64,000 nucleotides of DNA from Tranzscheliella williamsii (taxonomy: Eukaryota; Basidiomycota; Ustilaginomycetes; Ustilaginales; Ustilaginaceae): assembly GCA_023212725.1 (NCBI GenBank), contig JALBYF010000029.1, forward strand, positions 155,024 through 219,023, written 5' to 3'. Below are positions 11,331-22,070 of this stretch, piece after piece. The translations under genes and the position numbers were made by a program. The notes beneath the pieces are model-generated. The model was not told the origin of the DNA and did not search any database. It was given only the letters and a program-made list of their open reading frames with translations. The stretch's first letter is position 1. Every line of letters starts with the position of its first letter.

Positions 11331-12992
11331 TCAGTCGTCGTCCCAGTTGGGGTTGGCCTGGGGTGCTTTGATGCCTGCGGGCTTGGACATGATGATAGAG
11401 TCTACGGAGAGGACGGCGATGGCGGCGCCCGCGGCGTAGCGGATGGCCCAGGCCTTTGCGGCGAGGGGGTCGAAGAGAGAAATGGGGGAGGTGGGGAGGG
11501 TTCCGTCGCTGGTGTTTTCGATGTCGACGCCGATGTCGGTGGCGTCCTGGTGGCGAGCGTGGAGGCGGGCGAGGGTGTGGGTTGCGTCGAGGCCGGCGTT
11601 TTCGGCCAGCGTGCGGGGGACCACTTCGAGCGCGTTGCCGAACTGCTTGATCGCGTGCTGGTGGAGGCCGGGGGTGCGGTCGGCGAGCGCGACGATGCGC
11701 TTGGCAAGCTGCAGCTCGGTGGCGCCCGCACCGGGCACCAGCCGCGGATCGCGCGTGAGCGACTTGATCACATTGACCCCGTCGTCAATCGCACGCTCGA
11801 CGTCGTCGAGCAGATTCGACGTGGCCCCGCGCAGCACAATCGTGCACATCTTGGGCTTGGCCTTGCCGCCCGGCTGCCCCTCCTCCTGCCGGAACACCGT
11901 CACCCGGTCGCCGCCAATCTCGGTCGTCTCCACCGTGTCGATCCAGCCCGCCTCCTCTGGCAGCGGCGCCCCCAACCGCGCCAGCGGCGTCGCTCCCAGC
12001 AGCCGGCAGAGCCTGCGAAGCTCAAACTTGGACAGAATCTTGATCACCAAAATGCCGAACCGGTTCAGATAGTGCTGCGCCAGCTCGCCCACTTGCGACT
12101 GCGTCACTACCACCTTGACGCCGGCGTCGGCAATCTCCTTGAAGTACTTCTCCAGCTGCTGCTCCTCTCCGCGCGAGAAGCTGGAGAGCTCGTCGGCGTT
12201 CTTGAGCAGTACGGTGCCCTTGGTCTCGGTCTGGGTAATGTCCATGCCGCAGGTGTAGACACCCACCTTGGCGCCCGACGCCTTTTTGATGACGCCTTCG
12301 GGCTCGCGGCCAAAGACCATGCCGCGGACGACCTTGGACTGGGCGAGGCTGCCGCCCATGATCTTGACGACGCGCACGTTGTCGACGCTAAAGTCGGCGA
12401 GGCCGTTCTTGGCGTTCTGCGGCAGGACCATGGAGACGGCCTCTGCGATGAGCGGGGCGAGCAGGTCCTCCTGGCCGTACTGCTTGGAAGCGATGCAGGG
12501 CTTGAGCGCGAGCGCGAGGCTCTGGGTGGTGGGCGGGTTGGAGAGCGTTGCGACAGAAAGCTGCTCGAGCTCCTGCAGACACTTGTCGCGCGCGATCTCG
12601 TAGCCCTGCAGGATCTCGGACGGGTGGAGGCCCATGGTAATCAGGTACTCCGCCTTCTTGAGCAGCTCGCCGGCGAGGATGAGGACGAGGTTGGTGGCAT
12701 CGCCCATCTCGGACTCCTGCTGCTGGGAAGCCATGACGAGCAGCTTGGCGGCCGGGTGGACCACGTCGAGCTCGCGGATAATGGTAGCGGCGTCCGAGGT
12801 GACAAACAGCCGCTCGAGGTGGTTGATGACCATTTTGTTGCGGCCGTTGGGGCCGAATGACGTCCTGACGATCTCGGAGAGCTCATTGACCGCTTGGATG
12901 TTGCGCAGGACCGCCTCCTCGATGCCCTGGAAGTGCTTGTAGCCCTCCTTGAACAGGTTGGGGCCGCCGGCACGGGGCACCTTGAGCGACAT
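11331..12992 (-). CDS. CCT8: T-complex protein 1 subunit theta (CCT8)
   Basis: This is one of eight subunits of the cytosolic chaperonin TRiC/CCT, which folds actin and tubulin. It has 553 aa and no intron. The apical, intermediate and equatorial domains follow the group II chaperonin plan. Visible motifs are TSFGPNGRNKMVINH (phosphate-binding loop), FVTSDAATI, a GDATN motif in place of the usual GDGT(N), DDGVNVIKSLTRDPRLVPGAGATE, and a C terminus ending NWDDD, which matches theta subunits. The LKVPRAGGPNLFKEGYKHF start also fits theta. Length matches yeast and human CCT8 (about 550-570). The reading frame is intact and the start ATG at 12992-12990 is unambiguous. Confidence 0.95.
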   Translation of the reverse strand: MSLKVPRAGGPNLFKEGYKHFQGIEEAVLRNIQAVNELSEIVRTSFGPNGRNKMVINHLERLFVTSDAATIIRELDVVHPAAKLLVMASQQQESEMGDATNLVLILAGELLKKAEYLITMGLHPSEILQGYEIARDKCLQELEQLSVATLSNPPTTQSLALALKPCIASKQYGQEDLLAPLIAEAVSMVLPQNAKNGLADFSVDNVRVVKIMGGSLAQSKVVRGMVFGREPEGVIKKASGAKVGVYTCGMDITQTETKGTVLLKNADELSSFSRGEEQQLEKYFKEIADAGVKVVVTQSQVGELAQHYLNRFGILVIKILSKFELRRLCRLLGATPLARLGAPLPEEAGWIDTVETTEIGGDRVTVFRQEEGQPGGKAKPKMCTIVLRGATSNLLDDVERAIDDGVNVIKSLTRDPRLVPGAGATELQLAKRIVALADRTPGLHQHAIKQFGNALEVVPRTLAENAGLDATHTLARLHARHQDATDIGVDIENTSDGTLPTSPISLFDPLAAKAWAIRYAAGAAIAVLSVDSIIMSKPAGIKAPQANPNWDDD

Positions 12993-13501
12993 GGCGGGAT
13001 GCGCGTTGGGCTGATGCGAGCAGAAAGGACTAGCTGTGGAGCGCTACTGTCGTCGTCGTTGGTCAGTATCAGACAAGCGGCGGTGGACGATAGCAAGAAG
13101 AACGAAGCAAAGAGCCACCACCATAAGAATACATTGAAAGATGCACACATATATTTTGCAGGCACACTCACTGCTACGAATACAGCTACGAATACAATCG
13201 CGAACGCCTCTCAGCTGACGGCCACGGACGCCATTTCAAGCTGCGAGTGGCCGAATACAAAATCGAACAACACTCTGCTGCGCTGACCGGGCGGACGCGC
13301 CTCTTTGCTGCGCTTTCTTCTTCCACCTTCGATCAAAGCGCGCACGATGTTAGATCACGGCAGCGCCGCCTCTCCTTCCCCTTCACCCAGATCCGCCACC
13401 CACTTGCCACACCACTGGGGCTGCCTGATGCACGTAGGATGCGGACGGCAAAAGCGAGTAGTAGTACAGACAACCGAGTCTATATATGGGCTGCAGCGGG
13501 T
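12993..13501. other. Intergenic, CCT8 promoter / MTO1 3' end
   Basis: Both neighbours are on the minus strand. No gene is seen; the region should hold the CCT8 promoter and the MTO1 3' UTR. Confidence 0.6.
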
Positions 13502-15905
13502 CTAGGTGAGGGGGGGAGGAGGCTGCTGTGCGGCGGCGGCATACCGCCAGAGCGTGGCGTAGTTGGACGGCGTGCAGCCGGGTATCGACTTGAGCGAGAC
13601 CTGTGAGCAGCCAAGGCGCGTTCTGGGCGGTCAGCAGGCGGGTCTACAGCGACAGGATGGCGCGGCACTTACGAGCGAGGTGGGCTGCAGGAGGGCGAGG
13701 TTTTCGCGCAGCTGTGAGTTGAGGCCTGGGACAGCGGCAAAGTCGAAGCCGGCGGGGAAGAGGAGCTGCGCCTCGTCGTGGTAGGCCTCGATCTCCTGAG
13801 CTTGGCGCTGCAGGTGGGGCAGGTAGCGGGCTGCACATGCGGAGGATGAGCACAGTATTGGGGTCAGTCGATGCGGAGACGGGGGGGGGGGGGTCTGGGC
13901 AGGTTGGGGGGGACGTACCTTCGATCTCGACGCGGTCGAGGATGGGTTCAGCGAGGTCGGCGAGGGCGGGGACGACGGGGATGAGGTCGCGGATGCGGAG
14001 ATGGGGCTGGCGGAGCATGTCGAGGGCGGAGCGGTCTTCTGCGTCTGCGGAGCAGGGGAAGCCGCGGCGGATCCATGCGTGCGGGCTCATGCGCGCGGCG
14101 CGCAGGAGCTGGAGTGCCTGGTCCATGTCGGCCTCGACGGCGCAGTATCTGCGCCAGCGCTCGTCATCGACGGCGGCAGGACACGCGGCGCGCAGCAGCG
14201 GCGTCAGGCGGCGGTCCGCATTGTCCGCCCGCAGCGTCATCCGGTACTCGCTCCGCGAACTGAACATCCGGTCTGGCGGTAGAACGGGGCAAACCAAACA
14301 GTCAGCACGCAGCCACGCAGCCAGACACAGCCACGGCACTTACACGGCTCCTGGACACCCTGCAGTGTCAAGTCGTCCACCATGGTGCCGAGGTACGAGG
14401 TGGCGCGTGTTACGCTGAGCAGCGCCCGCCCCTGCGCCTGCAGGCCCGCGTTGAGCCCGGCGAGACAGCCCTGCGCCGCCGCCTCTTCGTACCCGGTCGT
14501 CCCATTAATCTGCCCCGCCAGCCAGAGACCCGAGATGCGCTTGGTCTCGAGCGTCGCCTTGAGCTCGCGCGGATCCACATGGTCGTACTCGACACCATAG
14601 CCCGGTCGGATCATCTGGACCCGCTCCAGCCCAGCAATCGACCGCAGCATCTCCTGCTGCACTTCCGCGGGCAGCGTGCACGACAGACCGTTCGGATAGA
14701 GCACCTGCCCATCCGGCGTCCCGGGCACGCCTTCCGGCTCGAGCCATACGGGATGGTGCTCCTTCTCCTTGAAACGGATCACCTTGGCCTCGATCGACGG
14801 GCAGTAGCGCGGCCCCTTGACCGTCTCCCGGATATGTATCGACCGGTGCAGATTGCGTTTCTGATGAAAAGAAGAGGGGTTAGCCAGGCGGGCACGTAGA
14901 CATACAGTGAATGCCAGCAGCGCCGCCGCGGATGCTTACCACGATATCGTGCGTGGTCGGATTTGTGCTGGTCCCCCAGCACTCTACCTGCGCCTGTGGA
15001 TCGATGTCCGGGGCGGAGTTGAGGAAGGAGAAGGGGGCGGGCTGGGCGTCGCCGCTGACGACCTCGAGGCGCGGGTCACGGGTGGAGTCGGGCTGCCAGG
15101 GCGTGCCGAGGGATACGGTGGCAGCGTCGAGACGAGCGGGGGTTCCTGTCTTGAGGCGAGCGATGCGGAAGCCGGCGCGAGCGAGGCTCTGGCTGAGGTC
15201 GTCGTCGGCGGGGTCGTCGGCGGTGGAGGGGAGGGGGAGCATTCTTCCGGCGGGGCGGGCGTCGAGGCCGATGTGTATGGTAGCCGCGAGGAAGGTGCCT
15301 GTGGCGAGGACGACCTGGTTGCAAGCGACGGTGCCTGTGTTGGTGCGGACGCCTCTGACTGTGGCCGTGGGGGTGGTTATTGGGTGGGTGGGGGGATGCC
15401 AGGCGAGGTCGAGGCCGAGGACGTGAGCTTGGCGGATGGTGAGGTGGGGGTAGGCGGCGAGGGCGTGCTGCATGTGGGTGCGGTAGCGGGTGCGGTCGAG
15501 CTGCGCGCGCGGCCCGTGGACTGCAGGCCCCTTGGAGCGGTTGAGCATGCGATACTGGATGCCCGCCCGGTCGCCCACGACGCCGCACAGCCCGCCGAGC
15601 GCATCCACCTCGCGCACCAGCGTCCCCTTGCCCACACCCCCCAGACTCGGGTTGCAGCTCAGCTCGCCAAGACTCCCCACACTCGTCGTCACCAGCAGCG
15701 TGCGCGCCCCCGTCCGCGCCGACGCCGCCGCCGCCTCCACCCCCGCATGCCCCCCACCCACCACCACAGTGTCGAACGCCACCGCACCCCGACCCCCTTC
15801 CACCCCCGCACCCGCCCCCGTCGCGAGCGTCCGCACCCACCCTCTCCCTTCGCGGGCCGCGCCCACAAGCGCCCTGACAGCCCGACGCCCGTATACGCCC
15901 CTCAT
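13502..15905 (-). CDS. MTO1: Mitochondrial tRNA uridine-34 modification enzyme MTO1 (GidA/MnmG family)
   Basis: This FAD enzyme works with the GTPase MSS1 to modify wobble uridine-34 of mitochondrial tRNAs. Five exons are inferred: 14940-15905, 14344-14860, 13919-14272, 13673-13830 and 13502-13600, giving 697 aa. Introns are 79, 71, 88 and 72 nt with GTAAGC, GTAAGT, GTACGT and GTAAGT donors. The start is Arg/Ala-rich, as for a mitochondrial presequence. The FAD-binding loop GGGHAG is at about residues 50-55; [24 protein letters not shown] and the [21 protein letters not shown] stretch are diagnostic. The second intron junction rebuilds [14 protein letters not shown], a hallmark of the family. 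The third intron contains a run of 13 C on the sense strand (13881-13893). The last exon is short and gives a proline-rich tail. Confidence 0.9.
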
Positions 15906-16732
15906 CCGGACGGCAATGACTGTGGCAAATCGGCCTCAAAGCTAGTGGTTGACACTTCGAAAGACCACGACTGCTGGACGTGCCGTCATAACTGAAGCGC
16001 AATGATAAAGCCACTTCCCTTTTCAATATCGCCACGCTCTTTCTTCGATCTAACACCGCTTTCGCTGTGATTTACCCACACAGTACGTACGCACATCTGA
16101 TGCTTTCACTCAATCGAGGCTAGGGAGCAAGGGTCGCGCTGCTCTAGTATATCATGAGCTAGGGAACGGACAAGACTGTCATATAAGCGTCCACAAAAGC
16201 CAACAGCCTGCCAAATGATGTCGAAGGGCTTTGATGCCTACCGTAGAAGCCAGGCTAAAGGGCTTTGTTTGCTGTCTGATTAGGAAGCGTGGTTTGGGGA
16301 GGGGGTGCGGCTATCAATGGCCAGTAATGAACGGCAGCCGTCGTAAAATTCCTCGCCATGAAATTTCGATTTCTTCGCGTCGAATAGGGCCGAGTCAATG
16401 CCGGCCGCCGATCCACGATCCCACCCGACCGTGGTCGCGAGCACAATGCTTTTTTTCAGTCGTATCACGAGGTTCAGCGGCTGGGTGCAGACGGGGCTAT
16501 GGCAAGGTGCGAAAGTGTCGAGCGGGCAAGGAAAATGTTCGGTCGTGGGCGTGGTCGGGGGAGCTGCTACACTACTAGTTTACAAGGCTATGGGCAAGAA
16601 AACGCTGTCTTTGGGCGGCGGGAAGCGGTGCCGGTCCGAGGCGGGCGACAGCCGGCTGTGGCAGCCTGCGGAGGGCAGTGAGAAGTCGAAGTTGGGGTTG
16701 CGAAGCGAGGCGAGGGCAGGGTGGGTGGTGGG
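15906..16732. other. Intergenic, MTO1 promoter / BUD4 3' end
   Basis: No gene is supported in this 827-bp stretch; short ORFs are unlike known proteins. Confidence 0.55.
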
Positions 16733-19700
16733 TTAGGAGCGTGGGGTGGGGGCGGGGTCGGTCTGTGCGCGCAAGTGGCCGGCGCGCTTGAGGCGGTCGA
16801 AGGCAGCGCGGCCGGAGGGGTCGTGTACGGGCGTCCTGATGGCGGAGGGCGGCTTCTGGCCGAGCGAGGGGGGTCGGCGCGGCACGCTGCCAGGTGCGGG
16901 CGACGCGGCGGCCATCGAGCGTACAGGGAGGCGCGACGGCGTGGCGGTCGCGCTGCCCAAGCTGCCCGTATGCGGCGCGCGCGCTGGCGTCCCCTCCGCA
17001 GCAGAGCCAGCACCACCACTGGCCCGCCTCGGATCAAACCGCTCCAGCCCCTTCTGCGGCGTCACCACCGCCTCTTCCACCACCGTCGGCACCGCCTTCC
17101 GCGAGAGCACCATCTGCTCGCTCGGCTTCCGCCGCACCGGTACACTCTCTGGCGTAACCGCACTGGCGCTCGACACCGCAGCACCAGGGCCCTCCATCAC
17201 CGCCTGCGCCCACAGCGGATTCGGCGGGACCTCGCTGCCGAGAATGTCGCTGATCACCTTGACCCACCGCGACGTCTCCTGCTCGGTATCGGCAAAGAAG
17301 TTGATGCGCTCGCCATCGGCAAACGTGATCCGGAACGAGCGGTCCACGTGATAGTTGGCATCCGCATCCTCCTCTTCGGCGAGCGTGGCCGATGTTGCGT
17401 GCGAAGCCATGGTGCGGGATTTGGTCATCGCCTGGCTCGCCGCCGTCGGGAAGAACATGGAGCCCGGGTTGGCCCGATTGCCCAGGTCTTCGACGCAGAC
17501 CGCTTTCGAGAGATCAATCTTGACCGTCGGCTTGTTGGTGACCGCATTGTAGCAGATGAGGAACTGGCCCTGCGCTTTGACAGGGCGTCGGCGCCAGCTG
17601 GTGCAGTCACCGCCGGACTGGGTCAAGGTGCCCGACTGCCACGGCTCAGCACGATGCCATGCTGCGTTCTGCATACCACGGATGCATTCGCCCAGATTCT
17701 CGGGCAGGCGGTTACGCGGGATGCTGGGCAGCGGAGGAAGGTAGAAGAGCTTGAGCCGCAACGTACCGCGCACTTTGCCCAGGTTCTTTCGAAAGTCGCT
17801 GGGCATGGCCGCGGCATGTGCGCGCGAGGCGATGCTGGAAGGGCCGGAAAGACTCTGTACCGGGTCTTGGACACCATGGACCGGTAGCTCCAAGGTCAAG
17901 CACCTTGCGTAGCACTGCGATGCGACCCTGTCAAAGACGACTCCCGTGCGGCCGAAGGCGCCTTCTCGGTTCATGTAGGCGATCATTGGCTCGGCTCGGG
18001 ATGCCTGGGCTGCCATCTCCTGAGCAGCGACGCGCTCCTGCTGCTCTCGCCTTGCCGCCTGCTTTTTGGGGCTGCTAAAGAATCGACTGAGGCCCTTCAG
18101 AGTGGGGCTACCATGCTCCTTGCGGCTGGGAGACACGGAGCGTTGAGGCTCCATCAAGTGCGCATCGCGTTGCACAACCAACGTCAGGCTGAACTCGAGA
18201 TTCTTGTGTTGGACCAGCTCGAACTCTTGCCCGATCTTACTGACGGCGCCCGGTCCAGAGTGGAGAGGTACAGTGGCTGTCTTGACCATGTGAAGACCGT
18301 TGTCGAGGATGCAGTGGAATAGGGTCGGCCGCGAAGGGACAGGCAGATCGCTGGGGGTGAACGAGTCGACCATCATAAACACTTTTCCAGACGCCTTTCG
18401 TGGGTTTTCCGTCTCCCTCAGCTGTCGCATCTCCTTCATGTAATCGTTGATGTCGCTGGGTCGACGCAGCTTTTTCCATGCCTTGCCATTGTCGACATCG
18501 CCGGCCGAGGTAGAATGGGAGACCTTATCGTCGATGCCTTGGAAGGCGCCGCGGTCATTGACATTGTAGTTCGAGTCTCCTTTCTGATAGATCTTGGTCA
18601 GCTCTTTTTCCATGTTGTTCTGGAATCCACCGTCGATGGCTCGCTGCAGGCTCAGGTCTAGCATCGCTTTGCTCTTGGCGAGATCGGCGCTGATGCTCTG
18701 CCGCGTCGGCAGCTCCCTCTGTTCGTCGTCCATGTCCGGGTGCTCACCCGCCTCTTCGATAGATTCGGCAGGCTCTACAGGAGAGCAAGGTTCGGCTGCA
18801 GTGAAGACGGGAGAAGCATCGCTCGTGCTCATACTGCGCTTCCTCGTCGGCCGCCCATTCTTGCTCCGACGACGAGCGATGATCTGATCGGCTTGTTCAG
18901 CAGGCGTGAGGCGGCGCAAGGCAACCGGGGGCTCTTTAGGAGCAAACAGATCGTCGTTGATAGCTTCCCGCTGGACGGTAGAGCCCTTGGGCTCGGCAAC
19001 GAGCGGGCCTGAAAGATGAGGCGTCTCCTGGACGGCACCGCGCATGGCGAGCTCGGCCGTCTCCTTGAGCTCTGTGCCCAACAATTCCAAAGGACTCTCA
19101 AGAGTATGAGGTTCTTCGACGGGGCTCGGAGCTGGTAGGGGTCTGGTTTCGGTCGCAAATTGGTACGATGCAGCTTTGGTCGGTGCGCTGGGTCGCGCGG
19201 ACAGGGGTTGCTTTCTTGGCGAGGAGGGCGGCGCAGCAAGCGGCTCGAGGGCCCTGCCTGGCTCGCTTCCGCGAGGAAGGCGCATGGGACCCTCCCGCTT
19301 CTGGCCTTGATCGTCGGTCAAGTTGGCAACGGTGGTTTGTGTTTGTTCCTGGTTCATTTTCTCTTTGGCAACGCGCTGCAGAATGGCGTCCCGAGAGATG
19401 TGCGGTCGGCCACGAACTGAACCGTTTCGGCTGGTCGGTGGAGCGATGGATTGGGCCAAGGTGGAGTGGCTCGGCGGCTCCCACTGCGTCTGACCGTTAG
19501 TGAGTCCGCTTGCGAGAGAAGAGCCAACATCGACGTCGAGGCTGATGGGGCTCCAGGCGGGAAGACTCGGCAGCTCTTGCTCAAGTGATGGCGGCTGTTG
19601 GCGGCCCGAAAGACCCGGAGACGGTAGATCCCGCTGGCTGTGACGAAGCGTGGGGCTGTTGAGAATCTCTTCACGCAGCAGCTCATCTACCATGCTGTCA

Positions 19701-20944
19701 ACGCGATCGGCAGCGGAGAGCCTAGCAAAGCTATTGTCCCGCTCTGGGCCAGCCTCTGTCAGGCAAGATTCCGGAGAAGAACGCTGCTTCTCAAATGGGC
19801 TATCTCGGTCTGCTTCGGGAAAGGAAAAGGGTCTTGGACTGGGCGGGCCTTCGATGGAAGACGTTTCACGGCTATCGTGAGACAGATCTGGCTCTGACTC
19901 GGCGGACAGAGGATCGGCCGCCTCCTCGGAGCTCTCTGCTTCTGCCGCGTGATTCATCACCTTGAGTGGTTCATCGTCCTGGTGGTCCTGTAGCCAGAAT
20001 GCGATGTCATTGCCGTCGGCCTCGTCGTCATTGCCGTCGGCCTCGTTGTCGGTGCCGTCGTCGTGATCGGCCAGGTCTTGATGGCTTTCCTGGTCGAAGC
20101 TGCTCTCTTTGTCAAACTCCTGAACATCGAGGATCTCGTCGAAGGTGACCGTTTTCCTTCGCTCGCGTCGTGATGGGCTGTTAAGCGTCGATTGGCCGGC
20201 CTCTCGAGAAGGAGAAGACTGCGGCGAGTGGTTCATGTGCCGCGGGCCGTGTAGTCGGTTCGAGGTGAGCACACTTTTGCCATGAGATGTTGGGCTGGTT
20301 GCCTGTGAAGGTGTGGACGGCGAAGCGGAGCAGGAAGACGCTTTTTGGGGCGATGAGGCGCCTCGCGATGGTAGCTCTGCCTGGGGCTGGCGAAAGACGG
20401 AATTGCTGACGTAGTTGGATTCGTGGAGACGGCCAAGGCTCTTCCTTGGCACCTTTCTCTGCGGAGAGGTTGGCACGGTAGCGTAGATGTTGAAGGGCGC
20501 CTTGTTCTCATCATCCTCTGCGTGGCCGTGGGTGTTATGAGTGGGTGAACGCGAGCTCGAGCTCGTTGGAGAGGAGGAGACGCCGATACCGAGACCAAAA
20601 GAGGGCGAGGAGATAGGCCGGCGCTTTGGCGAGGAGAGAGGCGAGCTGGAAACAGGGCTGCCGCCGTCAATCTGCTTAAAGATGCTGTTAGATACGAGAC
20701 CATGGTTGCGGAGGACCTTAAAGTTCTGCGTCTGCTTTTTGGGGCTGTAGAGGGAGGGATGTTCCTCTTCCTGTGTAGACGGCGAGTCCTGGCTATAGCC
20801 CACGGGCGCGGCAGCATTCCTCTTTGCCGTCTTGAGCGGCGACCAGCCGCTGGAGCTTGCGCCCAGGATCGCAGCGGTGGTAGCCTGCGGTGTCTGTGGG
20901 TTCACGTCGCTTGGCGAGGCCGGCGCCAGCATTGCTTCGCTCAT
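16733..20944 (-). CDS. BUD4: Anillin-like bud-site/septum protein, Bud4/Mid2 family with PH domain
   Basis: This is a 1403-aa single-exon scaffold expected at the septin ring, where Bud4/Mid2 proteins stabilise septins and mark the division site. The N-terminal 800 residues are disordered and Ser/Pro-rich with many SP/TP pairs and an acidic stretch (about 290-320) built of repeated EADGNDD-like units. An anillin-homology/C2-like region spans roughly 845-1090, including the LPSIPRNRLPENLGECI motif characteristic of Bud4. A PH domain follows at about 1108-1235 (GTLTQSGGDCTSWRRR at its start, W in the last helix). The last 160 residues are again low-complexity. No stop or frameshift interrupts it. 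Assignment to the family is firm; function in this species is inferred. Confidence 0.87.
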   Translation of the reverse strand: MSEAMLAPASPSDVNPQTPQATTAAILGASSSGWSPLKTAKRNAAAPVGYSQDSPSTQEEEHPSLYSPKKQTQNFKVLRNHGLVSNSIFKQIDGGSPVSSSPLSSPKRRPISSPSFGLGIGVSSSPTSSSSRSPTHNTHGHAEDDENKAPFNIYATVPTSPQRKVPRKSLGRLHESNYVSNSVFRQPQAELPSRGASSPQKASSCSASPSTPSQATSPTSHGKSVLTSNRLHGPRHMNHSPQSSPSREAGQSTLNSPSRRERRKTVTFDEILDVQEFDKESSFDQESHQDLADHDDGTDNEADGNDDEADGNDIAFWLQDHQDDEPLKVMNHAAEAESSEEAADPLSAESEPDLSHDSRETSSIEGPPSPRPFSFPEADRDSPFEKQRSSPESCLTEAGPERDNSFARLSAADRVDSMVDELLREEILNSPTLRHSQRDLPSPGLSGRQQPPSLEQELPSLPAWSPISLDVDVGSSLASGLTNGQTQWEPPSHSTLAQSIAPPTSRNGSVRGRPHISRDAILQRVAKEKMNQEQTQTTVANLTDDQGQKREGPMRLPRGSEPGRALEPLAAPPSSPRKQPLSARPSAPTKAASYQFATETRPLPAPSPVEEPHTLESPLELLGTELKETAELAMRGAVQETPHLSGPLVAEPKGSTVQREAINDDLFAPKEPPVALRRLTPAEQADQIIARRRSKNGRPTRKRSMSTSDASPVFTAAEPCSPVEPAESIEEAGEHPDMDDEQRELPTRQSISADLAKSKAMLDLSLQRAIDGGFQNNMEKELTKIYQKGDSNYNVNDRGAFQGIDDKVSHSTSAGDVDNGKAWKKLRRPSDINDYMKEMRQLRETENPRKASGKVFMMVDSFTPSDLPVPSRPTLFHCILDNGLHMVKTATVPLHSGPGAVSKIGQEFELVQHKNLEFSLTLVVQRDAHLMEPQRSVSPSRKEHGSPTLKGLSRFFSSPKKQAARREQQERVAAQEMAAQASRAEPMIAYMNREGAFGRTGVVFDRVASQCYARCLTLELPVHGVQDPVQSLSGPSSIASRAHAAAMPSDFRKNLGKVRGTLRLKLFYLPPLPSIPRNRLPENLGECIRGMQNAAWHRAEPWQSGTLTQSGGDCTSWRRRPVKAQGQFLICYNAVTNKPTVKIDLSKAVCVEDLGNRANPGSMFFPTAASQAMTKSRTMASHATSATLAEEEDADANYHVDRSFRITFADGERINFFADTEQETSRWVKVISDILGSEVPPNPLWAQAVMEGPGAAVSSASAVTPESVPVRRKPSEQMVLSRKAVPTVVEEAVVTPQKGLERFDPRRASGGAGSAAEGTPARAPHTGSLGSATATPSRLPVRSMAAASPAPGSVPRRPPSLGQKPPSAIRTPVHDPSGRAAFDRLKRAGHLRAQTDPAPTPRS

Positions 20945-21735
20945 GACCGTAATGCGGACCTACGCTCGTACGTTAACGGGCGAGGATGAGCAGCGTTCTC
21001 CGCCTTTGTGAATGCAATGGCACAAGTTCGCAGTGGTGGCACGCTGCGGGTCGCTGCGGCTCGGTTTAGAAGTGCGATGGAGCAGAGTCAGAAGGGTGAC
21101 AGACGAGGTGAATGCAGTCACGACTAGGTACCAAGCGCGGCAGGGGTAGATGGGAGTAGCGTATCAGTATCGCGGGCGCGGTAGCGATCAGGTGATACGG
21201 CGGTGGGGTTGTGCGAGTGGTGGTGGCGCGTATGGAGGTAGGATGAAGACGGAGATGAAGTTGCGGAGAGAAGGAGTAGGGCTCGAGCTGGACAGAGATG
21301 TTCTCTTCGGCGGGCGGACGCCAAGGATTGCGATCTTACGACTGTTTTGGAAATGCGCAGCCAGACGGTCTCGAGCGCAGCAGACATGGGCGCCGACAAT
21401 AGCATTATCAATGCTGCACTCTGAGGCAAACCAACCAACCCAACTTGCATTCAACCGTGAATGCATCGGCCACCGCTCTCCCCGCTGTAGCCATAACGGC
21501 ACAAATAGAATCATCTGTATGAACTTATGCGCGGGTGTGCATTAGAAAGTATTGGATGTTCAACATCTACCGCACCGCTTATGCTAACGCGCAGTCTATT
21601 GCAGACAGACAAAGTAGTCACACTGTGACCGTGACGGCCACTCGCAGCCAAGCGTCACCGTCACACTCACATTCAGCCTCCAGCGTAGGTCCAAGCTGAG
21701 TTCAGTGTCGGTTGCCGATGCAGGCGCTTGGCGAG
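20945..21735. other. Intergenic, BUD4 promoter side
   Basis: No convincing gene. An imperfect inverted repeat built of GTGACCGTGACG / CGTCACCGTCAC lies at about 21622-21660. Confidence 0.45.
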
Positions 21736-21978
21736 CTAGAAAGGAGGCAGACCTTCTGGCGCCGCACCGCTCGCGTTCAAGACGGCAGCGCTCAACCGTG
21801 CCGCCGTGGCGCGGCTGTACAGTTGGCCGCTAGCAAGCGGGAGCTGAGAGGGTGAGATTGTGAGCAAGTCTAGCGGCCGAACCAGGCCGTGGTTTGGGCT
21901 GGCTTTGCGGTGTTGCAAGGCGCGCATTCGCGTATTGGTCTCGCGGTGCACGCTCAGCGCGTCCAGCCCCTTCGGCAT
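21736..21978 (-). CDS. Possible small protein of unknown function (80 aa)
   Basis: This is a short ORF from ATG at 21978 to TAG at 21736, lying between the SLD3 stop and BUD4. The first 35 codons have strong G/C third positions like the neighbouring genes, which is the main reason to list it. The predicted protein starts MPKGLDALSVHRETNTRMR, is basic and has no recognised motif, signal peptide or membrane segment. Just upstream, a branch-like GCTAAC followed by an acceptor-like TTAG suggests a possible 5' UTR intron. It may equally be non-coding sequence in the SLD3 3' region. No family is recognised. Confidence 0.3.
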   Translation of the reverse strand: MPKGLDALSVHRETNTRMRALQHRKASPNHGLVRPLDLLTISPSQLPLASGQLYSRATAARLSAAVLNASGAAPEGLPPF

Positions 21979-22070
21979 CACGTGCAGCTCTCGTCCCGTC
22001 CCTCAATCTAACAGACACAGGTTAGCAGCTTCGAGGGTTCAGTGGAGGAAGCAGCGACGGCTAAGGTACG

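Noticed and set aside
11316..12860. 514-aa open frame antisense to CCT8
   Set aside because: CCT8 on the minus strand is complete and conserved; the opposite frame is repetitive and unlike known proteins.
14907..15995. 362-aa frame antisense to MTO1 exon 1
   Set aside because: Low-complexity G/E/V-rich translation caused by strong third-position bias of MTO1.
16721..17887. 388-aa plus-strand frame over the BUD4 C-terminal region
   Set aside because: The PH domain of BUD4 lies in the opposite strand; the plus frame has no recognisable domain.
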